Assembly: GCA_028825365.1 (NCBI GenBank)
Contig: JAPKAF010000014.1
Coordinates: 1 to 34,266, forward strand
Reading direction: 5' to 3'
Length of the DNA: 34,266 nucleotides
DNA from: Flavobacteriaceae bacterium
GTDB taxonomy: Bacteria > Bacteroidota > Bacteroidia > Flavobacteriales > Flavobacteriaceae
The translations under genes and the position numbers were made by a program. This document shows, piece by piece, positions 32,282-34,266 of the stretch; position 1 is the first letter of the stretch, and each line of letters starts with the position of its first letter. A model generated the notes under the pieces. That model saw only the letters and a list, made by a program, of their open reading frames with translations. It had not been told where the DNA came from and did no database searches.

Positions 32282-34266
32282 TTAATAATTTAAGTAGATC
32301 CAACTCGTTATTGGCTCCTTGTTTGAGTTAAAATATATAATATAAAAATATGTTCCTACAGGAAGTATTTCACCATCCTGATTTGTACCACACCATTGAT
32401 CGATATAATCATTTAATTCGTATACTTTTGTACCGTATCGGTTAAACACTTCTGCTTTTAATATGTCCTCTTTATCTTCTAGATGATCTAAGATTAAACA
32501 ATCATTAATTCCATCACCATTTGGAGATAATCCTTGAGGTTGATCTACACAATAGCTATTTTGATATAAATCAACTTGTATTGTAGTCGAACTAAAGCAA
32601 TAAGTAACGTCATCAAAGACTGTTATAGTAAACTCTCCATGTTGAGCTGATACGTCATCTAAACTGAATGTTGCATCTGGCCCTGACTGTAAATCTACCC
32701 CGTCTAATGTCCAAATATATGTTAGTGAATTAACAAATTGACTAGCATTTGACACTTCTACAGCGAGCACAAGACTTTCATTTACACATTTTATAACATT
32801 ATCGTCTACTGCTATAACTTCAGGTACAGGGAAAAACTCAACTAATATATCATCTGTAAATGAACAATCTGTATTGTCTATAACTATATTAGCTGTGTAA
32901 TTACCAGTTTCATCAACAGCAAGATTTACACTATTTTCACCATCTATTAATATTCCGTTCATGTACCAGCTAATAGTTGAATTGGATGGTAACCCACCTG
33001 CATCTAATACGATTTGATCTCCTTCACAATTAGCATTTCCTGATTCTAAAAGAATATCTTCTCCTAAGTCTAATTCACCAATATTAAAACTACCTGCAGA
33101 AATAAACACTGCAGAATCATAAACTGTATCTCCATCATCTGCTACAACTAATTTAATGTGATAAATTTCATTTGGAATCACATTAGCTTCAGCTATCATA
33201 GGAATTGTATGCCCTAAAAAGTTCGTTGGACTAGTTAAAGCTGGAAGTCCACCTGGTCCATAATAATTGCTAAAAAATTCTGGATTTACTGATTCACAAC
33301 CTGTATTGTACTGCTCGTCTCTGACAGTTAATACAGAGATAGGGTCATTTGTGCCAGGGACAATTGCAAGGTTTGTTGTTACCCCTTGAGAATCCGTTAA
33401 TAAGAAAGCAAATGCATCAGTAAATGTACACTGGAATGTCCCGTATTCTTCAGCAGCAAAAATAAACTCAAAACTCATATAGTCAGTTACTGGAACAAAA
33501 TCAAATTCAAGTATAGAGGCATTATTGGTGTCTCCGATATTTAGACCAGGAATAACAGATTCTAAATCTGCATCACCAGGCCAATCATAACTACCATCTA
33601 CCAAAACACCAGTTTCAGGACCTACTGCATTTGCAACATCTCCAGATGTCATAATTAATCCACTTTCAAATGGCCATGAAGAACCGTTTGCGTCAAAATA
33701 ACCAATACCATTTGTGCTTCCAAAATCTGAACCAGTACTATAAGTAACATTAAATGCCTGTGAACATTCAGAGTCAATTAATACGTCTGTAACTAATTCA
33801 GTAATAGTATATATTTCAGTATCTGTTATTATAGCTGGAGGAACTGTAAAAATACAAATATCAAATGTTGAATTTTGTAATTCAGTATCACCATTAGAAT
33901 AAACTCTTATAGAGTAAGTCTCACCAATTGTTAGTCCTGGAGCTACACTTTCATTTGCATCACTACAATATACTTCAGTTAAATTGTTACAATCATCTCC
34001 TTGGTAAAGCACGTGATATAAATTTGTAGTATCACCAGTTATATTGTATAAACTAATAGCGTGATTTTCTGATACTGCCGTAAATTCAAACCATACATCG
34101 TCATTGTCAGTACCTCCACATGAATTTGGCTCACTTGAAGGAGTTGCTGCAACTAAAGTTCCACTTCCAGATTCTGTACAGTTTTCATCAGGATTTGCTA
34201 TTAGAGTTGTAGCACCACTACAATTATCATTAGCAGGCGGGCAAGCAAACAGTTGAATAGCATTAC
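32282..34266 (-). CDS. type IX secreted surface protein with choice-of-anchor-L-like and gliding-motility C-terminal domains, N-terminus outside window
   Basis: The reading frame is open from the stop at 32282 to the right edge, about 660 residues of a larger protein; a GTG inside the frame at 34012 is not a believable start. Parts in order: a domain starting PPANDNCSGATTL with DDVWFEFTA (a pre-peptidase-like beta domain, 34240 to about 33850); a choice-of-anchor-L-like region (GSDFGSTNGIGYFD, ESGLIMTSGDVANAVGP, FEFIFAAEEYG, HIKLVVADDGDTVYDSAVFI); two Ig/PKD-like segments (EGDQIVLDAGG, KCVNESLVLAVEV); and the C-terminal sorting domain PQGLSPNGDGINDCLILDH through GTKVYE and LPVGTYFYIIYF (about the last 85 residues). 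The last is the gliding-motility-associated type B signal for the type IX system. Likely an adhesin; ligand unknown. Confidence 0.92.
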   Translation of the reverse strand, partial: NAIQLFACPPANDNCSGATTLIANPDENCTESGSGTLVAATPSSEPNSCGGTDNDDVWFEFTAVSENHAISLYNITGDTTNLYHVLYQGDDCNNLTEVYCSDANESVAPGLTIGETYSIRVYSNGDTELQNSTFDICIFTVPPAIITDTEIYTITELVTDVLIDSECSQAFNVTYSTGSDFGSTNGIGYFDANGSSWPFESGLIMTSGDVANAVGPETGVLVDGSYDWPGDADLESVIPGLNIGDTNNASILEFDFVPVTDYMSFEFIFAAEEYGTFQCTFTDAFAFLLTDSQGVTTNLAIVPGTNDPISVLTVRDEQYNTGCESVNPEFFSNYYGPGGLPALTSPTNFLGHTIPMIAEANVIPNEIYHIKLVVADDGDTVYDSAVFISAGSFNIGELDLGEDILLESGNANCEGDQIVLDAGGLPSNSTISWYMNGILIDGENSVNLAVDETGNYTANIVIDNTDCSFTDDILVEFFPVPEVIAVDDNVIKCVNESLVLAVEVSNASQFVNSLTYIWTLDGVDLQSGPDATFSLDDVSAQHGEFTITVFDDVTYCFSSTTIQVDLYQNSYCVDQPQGLSPNGDGINDCLILDHLEDKEDILKAEVFNRYGTKVYELNDYIDQWCGTNQDGEILPVGTYFYIIYFNSNKEPITSWIYLNY

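Noticed and set aside
34010-34012. GTG as the start of the large surface protein
   Set aside because: The frame continues open upstream to the window edge and encodes a clear domain (PPANDNC, DDVWFEFTA), so the gene is merely cut by the edge.
1-34266. Search by eye for CRISPR arrays, transposases, integrases, toxin-antitoxin pairs, defence genes, tRNA and rRNA genes
   Set aside because: None is visible. Gene order and composition look like ordinary flavobacterial core genome plus cell-surface genes; a tRNA scan and an Rfam search would be needed to exclude small RNAs fully.

Overview
The window is a strongly A+T-rich chromosomal segment from a member of the Bacteroidota, most likely a marine-type Flavobacteriaceae. 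This rests on five things seen in the sequence: the gene families present (DUF4270 lipoprotein, PorP/SprF, a gliding-motility-type C-terminal domain, DUF5689, TonB receptors with a carboxypeptidase-like N-terminal domain); lipoprotein signals ending in SC; A-rich leaders instead of Shine-Dalgarno sites; TAnnTTTG-type -7 promoter boxes; and an isoleucyl-tRNA synthetase of the long Bacteroidota type. No RNA gene, insertion sequence, CRISPR array, integrase or phage gene is visible. No gene-free stretch exceeds 300 bases; the longest is 13183-13359.

Layout. (1) 1-4361, minus strand: a half-length glycogen-synthase-like protein, a DUF4270 lipoprotein and glmS, which loses only its last few codons at the left edge. 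(2) 4464-9184, plus strand: panC, panD, an eight-helix membrane protein with a TTG start, an esterase-like secreted protein that lacks the nucleophile serine, and radA, all tightly spaced. (3) 9255-13182: ileS, a zinc-less DksA/TraR-like regulator and an unrecognised 41-residue membrane protein. (4) 13360-19747: uvrC, a DUF3108 protein, tryptophan 2,3-dioxygenase, an M23 peptidase lipoprotein that overlaps the dioxygenase gene by 8 bases, and pgi, closed by a clear terminator. (5) 19898-22393: a single TonB-dependent receptor with its own promoter and terminator, followed by a small His-containing membrane protein.

(6) 22908-28334: a secreted endonuclease/exonuclease/phosphatase-family enzyme divergent from a second TonB receptor and its DUF5689 lipoprotein. 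The layout suggests an outer-membrane uptake unit with a matching extracytoplasmic phosphoesterase. (7) 28491-29327: an SGNH-hydrolase-like lipoprotein. (8) 29401-34266, minus strand: a type IX secretion cargo module made of a large cell-surface protein (cut by the right edge) with choice-of-anchor-L-like and gliding-motility C-terminal domains, a PorP/SprF partner and an OmpA-type periplasmic/outer-membrane protein, closed by a terminator.

Most of the window is ordinary core genome. The points most worth a second look are the GxHH active-site motif of IleRS, several proteins in enzyme families whose catalytic or metal-binding residues are changed (esterase-like, M23, glycogen-synthase-like, DksA-like), the unannotated 41-residue membrane protein, and the two cell-surface modules. 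I found no convincing wholly new system such as a defence island or novel mobile element.
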